13,987 nt of DNA, taken from Rhodobacteraceae bacterium UBA1943. Lineage in GTDB: Bacteria; Pseudomonadota; Alphaproteobacteria; Rhodobacterales; Rhodobacteraceae. The stretch is from assembly GCA_002336845.1 (NCBI GenBank), contig DDEX01000114.1, positions 1 to 13,987 of the forward strand, written 5' to 3'. The position numbers and the translations under genes were made by a program. The notes under the pieces are model-generated. The model did no database searches, was not told the origin of the DNA, and saw only the letters and a program-made list of their open reading frames with translations. Position 1 is the first letter of the stretch. Each line of letters opens with the position of its first letter. Below, piece by piece: positions 1-6,545 of the stretch.

Positions 1-3000
1 ACAAGCTGGGCCTGCACCGGTTCAAGGCGGACGAGGCTTACCGCATCGGCGAAGGCCTTGGCCCGGTCGCGGCCTACCTCTCGATAGACGAGATCATCCG
101 CGTGGCCAAGGAATGCGGCGCCGACGCAATCCATCCGGGCTATGGCCTTTTGTCCGAGAACCCGGATTTCGTCGAAGCCTGCGCCGCGAACGGCATCACC
201 TTCATCGGCCCCAAGGCCGAAACCATGCGCGCCCTTGGCGACAAGGCAAGCGCGCGGCGCGTGGCGGTCGAGGCGGGCGTCCCGGTCATCCCCGCGACCG
301 AGGTCCTGGGCGACGACATGGCCGAGGTGGCGCGGCAGGCGGCCGAGGTCGGCTATCCCCTCATGCTCAAGGCAAGCTGGGGCGGCGGCGGCCGGGGCAT
401 GCGCCCGATCTATTCCGAGGCAGAGCTGGCCGACAAGGTGCGCGAGGGCCGGCGCGAGGCCGAGGCCGCCTTCGGCAACGGCGAGGGCTACCTGGAAAAG
501 ATGATCCAGCGCGCCCGCCACGTCGAGGTCCAGATCCTTGGCGACAAGGCCGGCAACATCTACCACCTTTATGAACGCGACTGCACCGTCCAGCGCCGCA
601 ACCAGAAGGTCGTTGAACGCGCCCCCGCCCCCTACCTGACCGACGCCCAGCGGGCCGAGATCTGCGACCTGGGCAAGCGCATCTGCGCCCATGTCGGCTA
701 TGAATGCGCGGGCACCGTCGAGTTCCTGATGGATATGGACACGGGGCGCTTCTACTTCATCGAGGTGAACCCCCGCGTGCAGGTCGAACATACCGTCACC
801 GAACAGGTGACCGGCATCGACATCGTGCAGGCCCAGATCAAGATCGCGGAAGGCAAAAGCCTGGCCGAGGCGACGGGGGTCGCAAGCCAGGCCGACGTGC
901 ACCTGAACGGCCATGCGATCCAGTGCCGGATCACGACCGAAGATCCGATGAACAACTTCATCCCCGACTATGGCCGCATCACGGCCTACCGCGAGGCGAC
1001 GGGCAATGGCATCCGCCTTGACGGGGGCACCGCCTACTCGGGCGCGGTCATCACGCGCTACTACGATTCGCTTCTGGTCAAGATCACCGCCTGGGCGCCG
1101 ACGCCCGAACAGGCGATCGTGCGGATGAAGCGCGCGCTGTCGGAATACCGCATCCGGGGCGTGGCGACCAACATCGCCTTCGTCGAGAACCTGCTGAAGC
1201 ACCCGACGTTCCTGGCGAACGCGGCCACGACCAAGTTCATCGACACGACGCCCGACCTGTTCCACTTCAAGAAGCGGCGCGACCGGGCGACCAAGATCCT
1301 GACCTATATCGCCGACATCACGGTGAACGGGCATCCCGAAACCGCAGGCCGCGCCAAGCCGCCGGCCGAGGTCAAGGCGCCAAAGCCCCCTGCGGCCAAG
1401 GCCGAGCCCGCCATGGGCACCCGCAACCTGCTGGAACAAAAGGGCCCGCAGGCTGTTGCCGACTGGTTGAAGGCGCAGAAAAAGGTTCTGCTGACCGATA
1501 CCACCATGCGTGACGGCCACCAGTCGCTGCTGGCCACCCGGATGCGGTCGATCGACATGATCAAGGTGGCCCCTGCCTATGCCGCCAACCTGCCGCAACT
1601 GTTCAGCGTGGAATGCTGGGGCGGGGCGACGTTCGACGTGGCCTACCGCTTCTTGCAGGAATGCCCCTGGCAGCGCCTGCGCGACCTGCGTGCGGCCATG
1701 CCGAACCTGATGACGCAAATGCTGCTGCGGGCCAGCAATGGCGTGGGCTATACCAATTACCCCGACAACGTGGTGCAGGCCTTTGTCAAACAGGCCGCCG
1801 CCACCGGCGTCGATGTGTTCCGCGTGTTCGACAGCCTGAACTGGGTTGAAAACATGCGCGTCGCCATGGACGCGGTGATCGAGGCGGGCAAGGTCTGCGA
1901 AGGCACCATCTGCTATACCGGCGACCTGCTGGACCCTGCCCGGCCCAAGTACAACCTGAAATACTATGTGGACCGCGCGCTGGAACTGAAGTCGGCAGGC
2001 GCGCATATCCTTGGCCTCAAGGATATGGCGGGCCTGCTGAAACCCGCCGCCGCGCGCCAACTGGTCAAGACCTTGAAGCAAGAGGTTGGCCTGCCGATCC
2101 ACTTTCACACCCATGACACCAGCGGGGCGGCGGCGGCCACCATTCTTGCCGCCTGCGATGCGGGGGTGGATGCGGTCGATGCCGCGATGGATGCCTTCTC
2201 GGGCGGCACCTCGCAGCCGTGCCTCGGCTCTATCGTCGAGGCGCTGCGCCATACCGAGCGGGATACCGGCCTGGACATCGCCGCCATTCGTGAGATTTCC
2301 AACTATTGGGAACACGTCCGCGCCCAATATGCGGCGTTCGAATCCGGCATCCCTGCCCCGGCCTCGGAAGTCTATCTGCATGAAATGCCTGGCGGGCAGT
2401 TCACCAACCTCAAGGCGCAGGCCCGCAGCCTTGGCCTTGAAGAACGCTGGCCCGAGGTGGCACAAGCCTATGCCGATGCCAACCAGATGTTCGGCGATAT
2501 CGTGAAGGTCACGCCCTCGTCCAAGGTCGTGGGCGACATGGCTTTGATGATGGTGGCGCAAGGGCTGACCCGCGCGCAAGTGGAAGACCCGGCCATCGAT
2601 GTGGCCTTCCCCGATTCCGTGGCCGACATGCTGAAAGGCAACCTTGGCCTGCCCCATGGCGGCTGGCCCGAAGGCATCCAGAAAAAGGTGCTGAAGGGTG
2701 AGGCGCCGCTGACCGAACGGCCCGGCAAATCGCTGCCCCCGGTCGATCTGGAGGGCACCCGCGCCAAGGTTTCGGCTGAACTCAACGGCTATCCGATCGA
2801 TGACGAGGATCTGAACGGCTATCTGATGTATCCCAAGGTCTTCCTGGACTACATGGGCCGCCACAAGACCTATGGCCCGGTCCGCGTGCTGCCGACCCGC
2901 ACCTTCTTTTACGGGATGCAGCCGGGGGATGAGATCACCGCCGAAATCGACTCGGGCAAGACGCTGGAGATTCGCCTGCAAACCGTCAGCGAGACGGGCG

Positions 3001-3329
3001 AGGATGGCGAGGTGAAGGTGTTCTTCGAACTGAACGGCCAGCCGCGCGTGATCCGCGTGTCGAACCGTGCCGTCAAAGCCAAGACGGCGGCCCGCCCCAA
3101 GGCGCAGGAAGGCAACCCCGCCCATGTCGGCGCGCCGATGCCGGGCTCGGTGGCCTCGGTCGCGGTGACGGTCGGGCAAAAGGTCAACGCGGGCGACCTG
3201 TTGTTGACCATCGAAGCGATGAAGATGGAAACCGGCCTGCACGCCGACCGCGCCGCGACCATCAAGGCGCTGCACGTTCAGGCTGGCACCCAGATCGACG
3301 CGAAAGACCTTCTGATCGAACTGGAATAA
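1..3329 (+). CDS. pyc: Pyruvate carboxylase, 5'-truncated by window edge
   Basis: Biotin enzyme that carboxylates pyruvate to oxaloacetate with ATP and bicarbonate (anaplerosis, cytoplasm). The reading frame is open from base 3 and ends in TAA at 3327-3329, giving 1108 visible residues. The single-chain family has about 1150, so roughly 40 N-terminal residues lie outside the window. Domains in order: biotin carboxylase with the glycine-rich ATP loop KASWGGGGRGMR (369-404), the QRRNQKVVERAPAP segment, and EVNPRVQVEH (762-791); carboxyltransferase starting with TDTTMRDGHQS (from 1494), with the conserved lysine of GLKDMAG (codon 2019-2021) and the HFHTHDTSG metal-site segment; the linking/allosteric region; and the C-terminal biotinyl domain with EAMKME, biotinyl-lysine codon 3222-3224. 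All three functional parts on one chain separate it from propionyl-CoA and acetyl-CoA carboxylases and from two-subunit PycA/PycB. No frameshift seen. Confidence 0.97.
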   Translation, partial: KLGLHRFKADEAYRIGEGLGPVAAYLSIDEIIRVAKECGADAIHPGYGLLSENPDFVEACAANGITFIGPKAETMRALGDKASARRVAVEAGVPVIPATEVLGDDMAEVARQAAEVGYPLMLKASWGGGGRGMRPIYSEAELADKVREGRREAEAAFGNGEGYLEKMIQRARHVEVQILGDKAGNIYHLYERDCTVQRRNQKVVERAPAPYLTDAQRAEICDLGKRICAHVGYECAGTVEFLMDMDTGRFYFIEVNPRVQVEHTVTEQVTGIDIVQAQIKIAEGKSLAEATGVASQADVHLNGHAIQCRITTEDPMNNFIPDYGRITAYREATGNGIRLDGGTAYSGAVITRYYDSLLVKITAWAPTPEQAIVRMKRALSEYRIRGVATNIAFVENLLKHPTFLANAATTKFIDTTPDLFHFKKRRDRATKILTYIADITVNGHPETAGRAKPPAEVKAPKPPAAKAEPAMGTRNLLEQKGPQAVADWLKAQKKVLLTDTTMRDGHQSLLATRMRSIDMIKVAPAYAANLPQLFSVECWGGATFDVAYRFLQECPWQRLRDLRAAMPNLMTQMLLRASNGVGYTNYPDNVVQAFVKQAAATGVDVFRVFDSLNWVENMRVAMDAVIEAGKVCEGTICYTGDLLDPARPKYNLKYYVDRALELKSAGAHILGLKDMAGLLKPAAARQLVKTLKQEVGLPIHFHTHDTSGAAAATILAACDAGVDAVDAAMDAFSGGTSQPCLGSIVEALRHTERDTGLDIAAIREISNYWEHVRAQYAAFESGIPAPASEVYLHEMPGGQFTNLKAQARSLGLEERWPEVAQAYADANQMFGDIVKVTPSSKVVGDMALMMVAQGLTRAQVEDPAIDVAFPDSVADMLKGNLGLPHGGWPEGIQKKVLKGEAPLTERPGKSLPPVDLEGTRAKVSAELNGYPIDDEDLNGYLMYPKVFLDYMGRHKTYGPVRVLPTRTFFYGMQPGDEITAEIDSGKTLEIRLQTVSETGEDGEVKVFFELNGQPRVIRVSNRAVKAKTAARPKAQEGNPAHVGAPMPGSVASVAVTVGQKVNAGDLLLTIEAMKMETGLHADRAATIKALHVQAGTQIDAKDLLIELE

Positions 3330-3350
3330 CCCCAATCCCCTGATGTGACG

Positions 3351-3384
3351 CAAAGGGCCGCCGGAACAGGCGGCCCTTTGATTT
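3351..3384 (+). terminator. Intrinsic terminator of pyc
   Basis: A perfect 12-bp GC-rich stem, left arm 3351-3362 (CAAAGGGCCGCC) and right arm 3369-3380 (GGCGGCCCTTTG), with a 6-nt loop GGAACA. It is followed by ATTTT and starts 21 nt after the pyc stop. Strong stem with a short U tract. The right-arm complement is also A/T-ended, so some activity in the other direction is possible. Confidence 0.9.
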
Positions 3385-3723
3385 TGGAAATTCCTGATGA
3401 TTTCGCTTGGCGAAAAATGCCCGACTTAAACAATCAACTATTTGATTACAAATGATTTTTCTTGCCCCGCCCCAAGAATCGGCATAAACACCATCTCAAC
3501 GAAGCCAGCCATCGCCAGCCTCGAAAATGTCAGTGCGCTAGCCAGCAAGGTTTACCCCAGCCCGCGCGCGCCTGATCGCCAGACCCTCGGCCAGCCCCCT
3601 AAACTCACCGGAATTCTCAGGCAGCCGCGCCCCGCGCCGCCACCCAACGAATCCGTGCCACAGCCCCGCCGCTTGCCCGCCTGAACCGCCAGCCAGCCCA
3701 CGCAGCCGCACCCCTCTCATCTT
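3385..3723. other. Gene-poor spacer with possible decayed ORF
   Basis: No convincing gene. Bases 3385-3480 are clearly more AT-rich than the surroundings and contain a small inverted repeat AATCA-N6-TGATT around 3432-3448. On the minus strand an ATG-started 60-codon frame (3720 to 3538) begins just after the stop of the TMEM175-like gene and has a GC-rich, Arg/Gly-heavy product. Its stop is followed, in the shifted frame, by about 37 more codons that read as a plausible mixed hydrophobic peptide (contains MAGFVEMVFMPILGAG) down to a TAG near 3441. This could be a frameshifted remnant or chance. No ribosome binding site, RNA gene or terminator for the minus-strand unit was identified here. Confidence 0.35.
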
Positions 3724-4293
3724 TCACGCCAACGCGCGTTCAATCCGCCGGTCGGGCACCAGCCACAGCAGCGCGGGAATCCACAGCACGGCAAAGGCCA
3801 GCCACTCCCAGCCAATCGCTGCAAAGACAATGCCAACCAGATAAAGGACCTGCGACCCTATCGCCTTGCCCAAGGGCGTCTGCAACCGTGCGACAGCCCC
3901 GCCATCGGCACGCGACAGCGACCGCTCAAGCAACAGATAGGCGATGCCCTGGATGAACAGGATTGCGCCGAACAGCATGACCGGCGCGGATGCCAGCCCC
4001 GCCTCGCTGATCCAGCGGGTGGCAAAGGGCAACAGCGACAGCCAGAACAAGAGATGCAGGTTCGCCCACAGCACCGCGCCGCTGACACGGCCATGTGCCT
4101 GCATCAGGTGGTGATGTGCGTTCCAGTAGATGCCAACGTAAAGAAAGCTGAGCAGATAGCTTAGGAAGCTGTGCGACAGGCTGGCCAGTGCCGACCAATC
4201 CGCCTGCTCGGGCGCTTTCAGTTCCAGCACCATGATGGTGATGATGATCGCCATCACCCCGTCGGTAAACGCCTCCATCCGGCCCTTTTGCAT
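3724..4293 (-). CDS. TMEM175-family (DUF1211) membrane protein, putative K+ channel
   Basis: 189 residues, close to the usual size of the bacterial family (about 200). The N-terminus carries the hallmark first-helix signature R-x-E-A-F-T-D-G-V-x-A-I-I-I-T-x-x-V-L-E-L. The characterised family has FSD at this place, so Ser is replaced by Thr here. About six hydrophobic segments follow (around residues 8-24, 38-56, 74-92, 100-118, 140-158, 162-178), matching a six-helix inner-membrane protein; the NAHHHL segment lies after helix 2. Bacterial TMEM175 proteins form tetrameric potassium-selective leak channels; the function here is inferred from family only. The start ATG (4291-4293) has a Shine-Dalgarno AGGGAG that overlaps the TAG of the upstream lysR gene, so the two are probably translationally coupled and belong to the phaR transcript. 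No terminator was seen after the stop. Confidence 0.85.
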   Translation of the reverse strand: MQKGRMEAFTDGVMAIIITIMVLELKAPEQADWSALASLSHSFLSYLLSFLYVGIYWNAHHHLMQAHGRVSGAVLWANLHLLFWLSLLPFATRWISEAGLASAPVMLFGAILFIQGIAYLLLERSLSRADGGAVARLQTPLGKAIGSQVLYLVGIVFAAIGWEWLAFAVLWIPALLWLVPDRRIERALA

Positions 4294-4305
4294 CTCGTTT
4301 TCTCC

Positions 4306-5253
4306 CTAAAGAACTTGTAACGCGCCTTTGGCCCAAGGCATCCGTTGCACCATCGGAGTCACCACCTGATCTTGAATCAGGCCGCGCAACCGTTCGGCAA
4401 TCTGGCCCGGCATGTCCTGCAAAACCCCCGCCCGCGCCGACAGCGACAAGGTGCGCGAGATCGGATCCATCGGCAGGGGCAACACCTCGACCGCAGCCTG
4501 AAACCGCGCGGCATGGTGCAGCGCCAGCGGTGTCAGGATGGTCCAGCCCTCGCCCTCGGCCACCATGGCCAGAATGGCGTTATAGCTGTCCAGCTCGAAC
4601 CGGGCGGCCTGCCCCATGTTCTGCCGCGCCAGATGCGCCGCGATCTGGCGGCCCATCAGGTGGCGCGCGGTGTACAGGATCAGCGGCAGGCCCGTGGTGC
4701 CCCGCCCCTTCGGCGCGACCGCTACAAAGGGTTCGGCCATCAGGGGATGCACCTCGCGCCAGCCCTCTTCACCCTGCGTCATCCCGGCATCGGCGGTAAC
4801 CGCAATATCCAGAGCGCGGGCCTCCAACTGATCCAGCAACCGATGGCTTGCGCCGGTTTCCAGCAGGAAGCGGCAGCCCCGCAACTCACGCGCCAGCCCC
4901 GACAACAGGCGCGGCGTCACCTCGGCGTCGAAATCCTCGATCATGCCCAACCGCAGCGTGGTCAACCCCGCCAGATCGGCCACCGCCAGTTCGGCTCGCG
5001 CCTCGGCCTCGGCCGACAGGATCACCTGCGCATGACGGCGAAACATCGCCCCCGCGGGCGTCAGCGCCAAGGGCCGCGCCGAGCGGTCGAACAGCACGGC
5101 GCCCAGCGCCGCCTCGATCCCCGTCAATTGCTGAGAGATCGCAGAAGCCGAGACGTTCAGCCGCCGCGCCGCGGCTGAAATCGCCCGTTCTTCCGCCACC
5201 GCCAGAAAGACCTCGATCCCCCACAGGGTGACGCGGCCCTGAACCTGCGGCAT
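4306..5253 (-). CDS. LysR-family transcriptional regulator
   Basis: 315 residues, the normal LysR length. An N-terminal winged helix-turn-helix (about residues 5-62; LWGIEVFLAVAEERAISAAA, then RRLNVSASAISQQL, then GAVLFDR) is followed by a linker helix and a periplasmic-binding-protein-like effector domain (about 90-290, starting TLRLGMIEDFDAEVTPRLL). The start at ATG 5251-5253 is chosen because the HTH begins right after it, and because it follows the phaR stop by one base (TGA-C-ATG), a typical coupling arrangement. The frame is open for 38 further codons upstream, but these overlap phaR and encode a Ser/Arg/Pro-rich peptide unlike the family. The target genes and ligand are unknown. LysR regulators usually control a divergent neighbour, and there is none here, so it may act elsewhere or on this operon. 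Confidence 0.92.
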   Translation of the reverse strand: MPQVQGRVTLWGIEVFLAVAEERAISAAARRLNVSASAISQQLTGIEAALGAVLFDRSARPLALTPAGAMFRRHAQVILSAEAEARAELAVADLAGLTTLRLGMIEDFDAEVTPRLLSGLARELRGCRFLLETGASHRLLDQLEARALDIAVTADAGMTQGEEGWREVHPLMAEPFVAVAPKGRGTTGLPLILYTARHLMGRQIAAHLARQNMGQAARFELDSYNAILAMVAEGEGWTILTPLALHHAARFQAAVEVLPLPMDPISRTLSLSARAGVLQDMPGQIAERLRGLIQDQVVTPMVQRMPWAKGALQVL

Positions 5254-5254
5254 G

Positions 5255-5818
5255 TCAGAGCTTCGACAGCTTCTTCTGAAGCTCGGCGAACTGCTTCTTG
5301 ATCTCGGCCAGCTCCTCGGCAGAGCCGGGCTCCGGCGCGCCTTCTTCCTTGGGTGCGGTGGTTGCACTACCCCAGCCGGGCAAACCCCCCATCATGGTTT
5401 TCATGAAGGCTTCCTGCTGCTTGCGCAACGCCTCGAATCCAGGAACGGCGGCAAGGGGGTTCGGCATGGTCGAAAGGTTTTCGACCATCTTGGATTGTCC
5501 CTCGCGCAGCATTTCGAAACTGGCTTGCAGGAACTGCGGCATCACTGCCTGCATGTTCGTGGCATAAGACCGCACCAGATCGGTCAGGACATTGGTCGGC
5601 AGGACGGTATCGCCCTTCGATTCATGCTCGGCCACGATCTGCAGCAGGTATTGACGCGTCAGGTCATCGCCCGATTTCAGATCGACGATCTGGACCTCAC
5701 GCCCAGACCGGATGAACCCGGCAATATCTTCCAGCGTCACATAATCGGAGGTTTCGGTGTTATACAGCCTGCGGCTGGCGTAGCGCTTGATCAGCAGCGG
5801 CTTCGCAGTATCGGCCAT
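5255..5818 (-). CDS. phaR: Polyhydroxyalkanoate synthesis repressor PhaR
   Basis: 187 residues. The N-terminal PHB/PHA accumulation regulator DNA-binding domain (about residues 8-70) contains IKRYASRRLYNTETSDYVTL and the following FIRSGREVQIVDLKSGDDLT; the second, PHB-accumulation domain (about 70-115) contains LVRSYATNMQAVMPQFLQ. A Pro/Gly/Ala-rich linker leads to a charged C-terminal helix likely to be a coiled coil (about 166-187). In this family PhaR represses phasin and other pha genes, leaves DNA when it binds nascent PHB granules, and often represses itself. The start ATG 5816-5818 has GGAGG (minus strand, 7 nt upstream). It heads a unit with the lysR and TMEM175-like genes and lies behind the phaP terminator, so it needs its own promoter in 5819-5869; a PhaR-type half-degenerate repeat sits there (5837-5848). 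Confidence 0.96.
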   Translation of the reverse strand: MADTAKPLLIKRYASRRLYNTETSDYVTLEDIAGFIRSGREVQIVDLKSGDDLTRQYLLQIVAEHESKGDTVLPTNVLTDLVRSYATNMQAVMPQFLQASFEMLREGQSKMVENLSTMPNPLAAVPGFEALRKQQEAFMKTMMGGLPGWGSATTAPKEEGAPEPGSAEELAEIKKQFAELQKKLSKL

Positions 5819-5836
5819 TTGGTACCCTCCCAGATT

Positions 5837-5848
5837 TTGCTTGTGCAG
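5837..5848. promoter_or_regulatory. Candidate PhaR operator in the phaR leader
   Basis: TTGC-TTGT-GCAG on the plus strand: one mismatch to the CTGC-N3/4-GCAG consensus recalled for Rhodobacter PhaR. It lies 19-30 bases upstream of the phaR start, which fits autoregulation. A weak minus-strand -10-like TAGACT lies at 5858-5853. A matching -35 is not clear. Confidence 0.5.
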
Positions 5849-5869
5849 AGAAGTCTAGGAGAGGTGCAG

Positions 5870-5901
5870 AAAAAAAGAAAGGGCAGGCTAAACGCCTGCC
5901 C
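5870..5901 (-). terminator. Intrinsic terminator of phaP
   Basis: Minus-strand stem GGGCAGGC (5901-5894), loop GTTTA, GCCTGCCC (5888-5881), perfect over 8 bp, followed by TTTCTTTTTTT (5880-5870). It starts 29 nt after the phaP stop codon. It separates the abundant phasin transcript from phaR. Confidence 0.92.
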
Positions 5902-5930
5902 ATCACTCGATACTGACGCAAAAGGCGCGA

Positions 5931-6380
5931 TTACTTCGCAGCCGCAGCAGCCTTCTTGGCAGCGGCGGTCACTTCGGCGGTAGCCTTCTTGACGGCAGCT
6001 TGCGCTTCTTCCGAAACGTCCTTGCCGGCGGCCAGGATCAGTTCAACGGTGTCCATCTGGACCTTCTTCGCAATCTCGGCGAAGGCGGCCAGGTTTTCGG
6101 CAGCCATCTCGGCAGCAGCCGTAGCGAAGTCGGAAGCGGCTTTGGTGTATTCAGCGGGCTCGGCCTTGGCCTTCGAGGCCACGGTCAGCTTGGCGATGGT
6201 GTCCTTGGCCCATTTGGTCGAGATTTCGGTCGATTTCTCGGCAGCCGACAGCGCAACGGCGGTCAGCTTTTCGCCAAAGGCGGCTTGGGTCTTGAAGGCA
6301 TTTTGCAGCGAAGAAGCGTCAACCGGGAAGGAAGACGCGAAATCCTGGAACACCTTGGTGAAGTCGGGGGTCTTGGTCAT
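5931..6380 (-). CDS. phaP: Phasin, PHB granule-associated protein
   Basis: 149 residues, typical of alphaproteobacterial Phasin_2 proteins. Phasins are amphipathic helical proteins that coat PHB granules and control their number and size. The sequence begins MTKTPDFTKVFQDFASSFPV, then a long Ala/Lys/Glu-rich helical body with the family-like stretch AEMAAENLAAFAEIAKKVQ, and ends in an Ala/Lys tail (ATAEVTAAAKKAAAAAK) resembling histone-like tails. No signal peptide, Cys or Trp-rich segment; one Trp. ATG 6378-6380 is chosen over an in-frame ATG at 6455 because AGGAG (minus strand 6391-6387) lies 6 nt upstream, and because the 25 extra codons would run through the promoter and operators. Monocistronic: its own promoter (TTGCAA/17/TATATA) and its own terminator. 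Expected to be PhaR-repressed and very highly expressed when PHB accumulates. Confidence 0.95.
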   Translation of the reverse strand: MTKTPDFTKVFQDFASSFPVDASSLQNAFKTQAAFGEKLTAVALSAAEKSTEISTKWAKDTIAKLTVASKAKAEPAEYTKAASDFATAAAEMAAENLAAFAEIAKKVQMDTVELILAAGKDVSEEAQAAVKKATAEVTAAAKKAAAAAK

Positions 6381-6384
6381 TGTC

Positions 6385-6396
6385 TTGCTCCTGCAA
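6385..6396. promoter_or_regulatory. PhaR-type repeat covering the phaP ribosome binding site
   Basis: TTGC-TCCT-GCAA, a perfect 4+4 inverted repeat with 4-nt spacer. It matches the inner element of the promoter array (TTGC-AAGT-GCAA at 6455-6466). On the minus strand the spacer is part of the AGGAG Shine-Dalgarno. It could be an extra operator, or chance. Confidence 0.35.
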
Positions 6397-6398
6397 AT

Positions 6399-6417
6399 CC
6401 GGGGCAACATCCCCCGG
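6399..6417 (-). other. 5' leader hairpin of phaP mRNA
   Basis: A perfect 6-bp GC stem CCGGGG/CCCCGG (6417-6412 with 6404-6399 read on the minus strand) with a 7-nt loop. It lies between the predicted transcription start near 6425 and the phaP Shine-Dalgarno. No U tract follows, so it is not a terminator. A stem near the 5' end could protect an abundant mRNA from decay; this role is inference. Confidence 0.5.
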
Positions 6418-6431
6418 CCTCTGATAGCAAG

Positions 6432-6460
6432 TATATAGATGCTGCACCGCAGCATTGCAA
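6432..6460 (-). promoter_or_regulatory. phaP promoter (sigma70-type)
   Basis: Minus strand: -35 TTGCAA (6460-6455), 17-nt spacer, -10 TATATA (6437-6432). The predicted start is near 6425, giving a leader of about 45 nt. The spacer is almost filled by one CTGC-N3-GCAG repeat, and the -35 lies inside another, so a bound repressor would block polymerase directly. Confidence 0.75.
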
Positions 6461-6482
6461 GTGCAATTTCTGCGGTGCAGCA
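6440..6482. promoter_or_regulatory. Nested PhaR operator array at the phaP promoter
   Basis: Three dyads: CTGC-ACC-GCAG (6442-6452), TTGC-AAGT-GCAA (6455-6466) and CTGC-GGT-GCAG (6470-6480). The outer two are reverse complements of each other over 13 bp (6440-6452 against 6470-6482), so they also form one large inverted repeat centred within half a base of the inner dyad (which extends to ATTGCA-AG-TGCAAT). The CTGC-N3/4-GCAG form agrees with the binding sequence I recall for Rhodobacter sphaeroides PhaR. Identification as PhaR sites is inference from motif and position next to phaP. Confidence 0.8.
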
Positions 6483-6545
6483 AAATTCTTGACGCTAGGG
6501 AAGCCGGACGGACCAAAGACGGTCGCGCACGCAACCGCAGCCGCG

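Noticed and set aside
3442..3684. 80-codon plus-strand frame after pyc
   Set aside because: TTG start without ribosome binding site, Pro/Arg-rich product, directly after the pyc terminator; not supported as a gene.
4345..5178. 277-codon plus-strand frame opposite the LysR gene
   Set aside because: Gln/Arg/His-rich shadow of a GC-rich gene with no domain.
5254..5367. N-terminal extension of the LysR regulator by 38 codons
   Set aside because: It lies inside phaR and encodes a low-complexity Ser/Arg/Pro peptide; the HTH starts right after ATG 5253.
6381..6455. Longer phasin start at 6455
   Set aside because: The extra 25 codons cover the promoter -10, the leader hairpin and the ribosome binding site; ATG 6380 has AGGAG in place.
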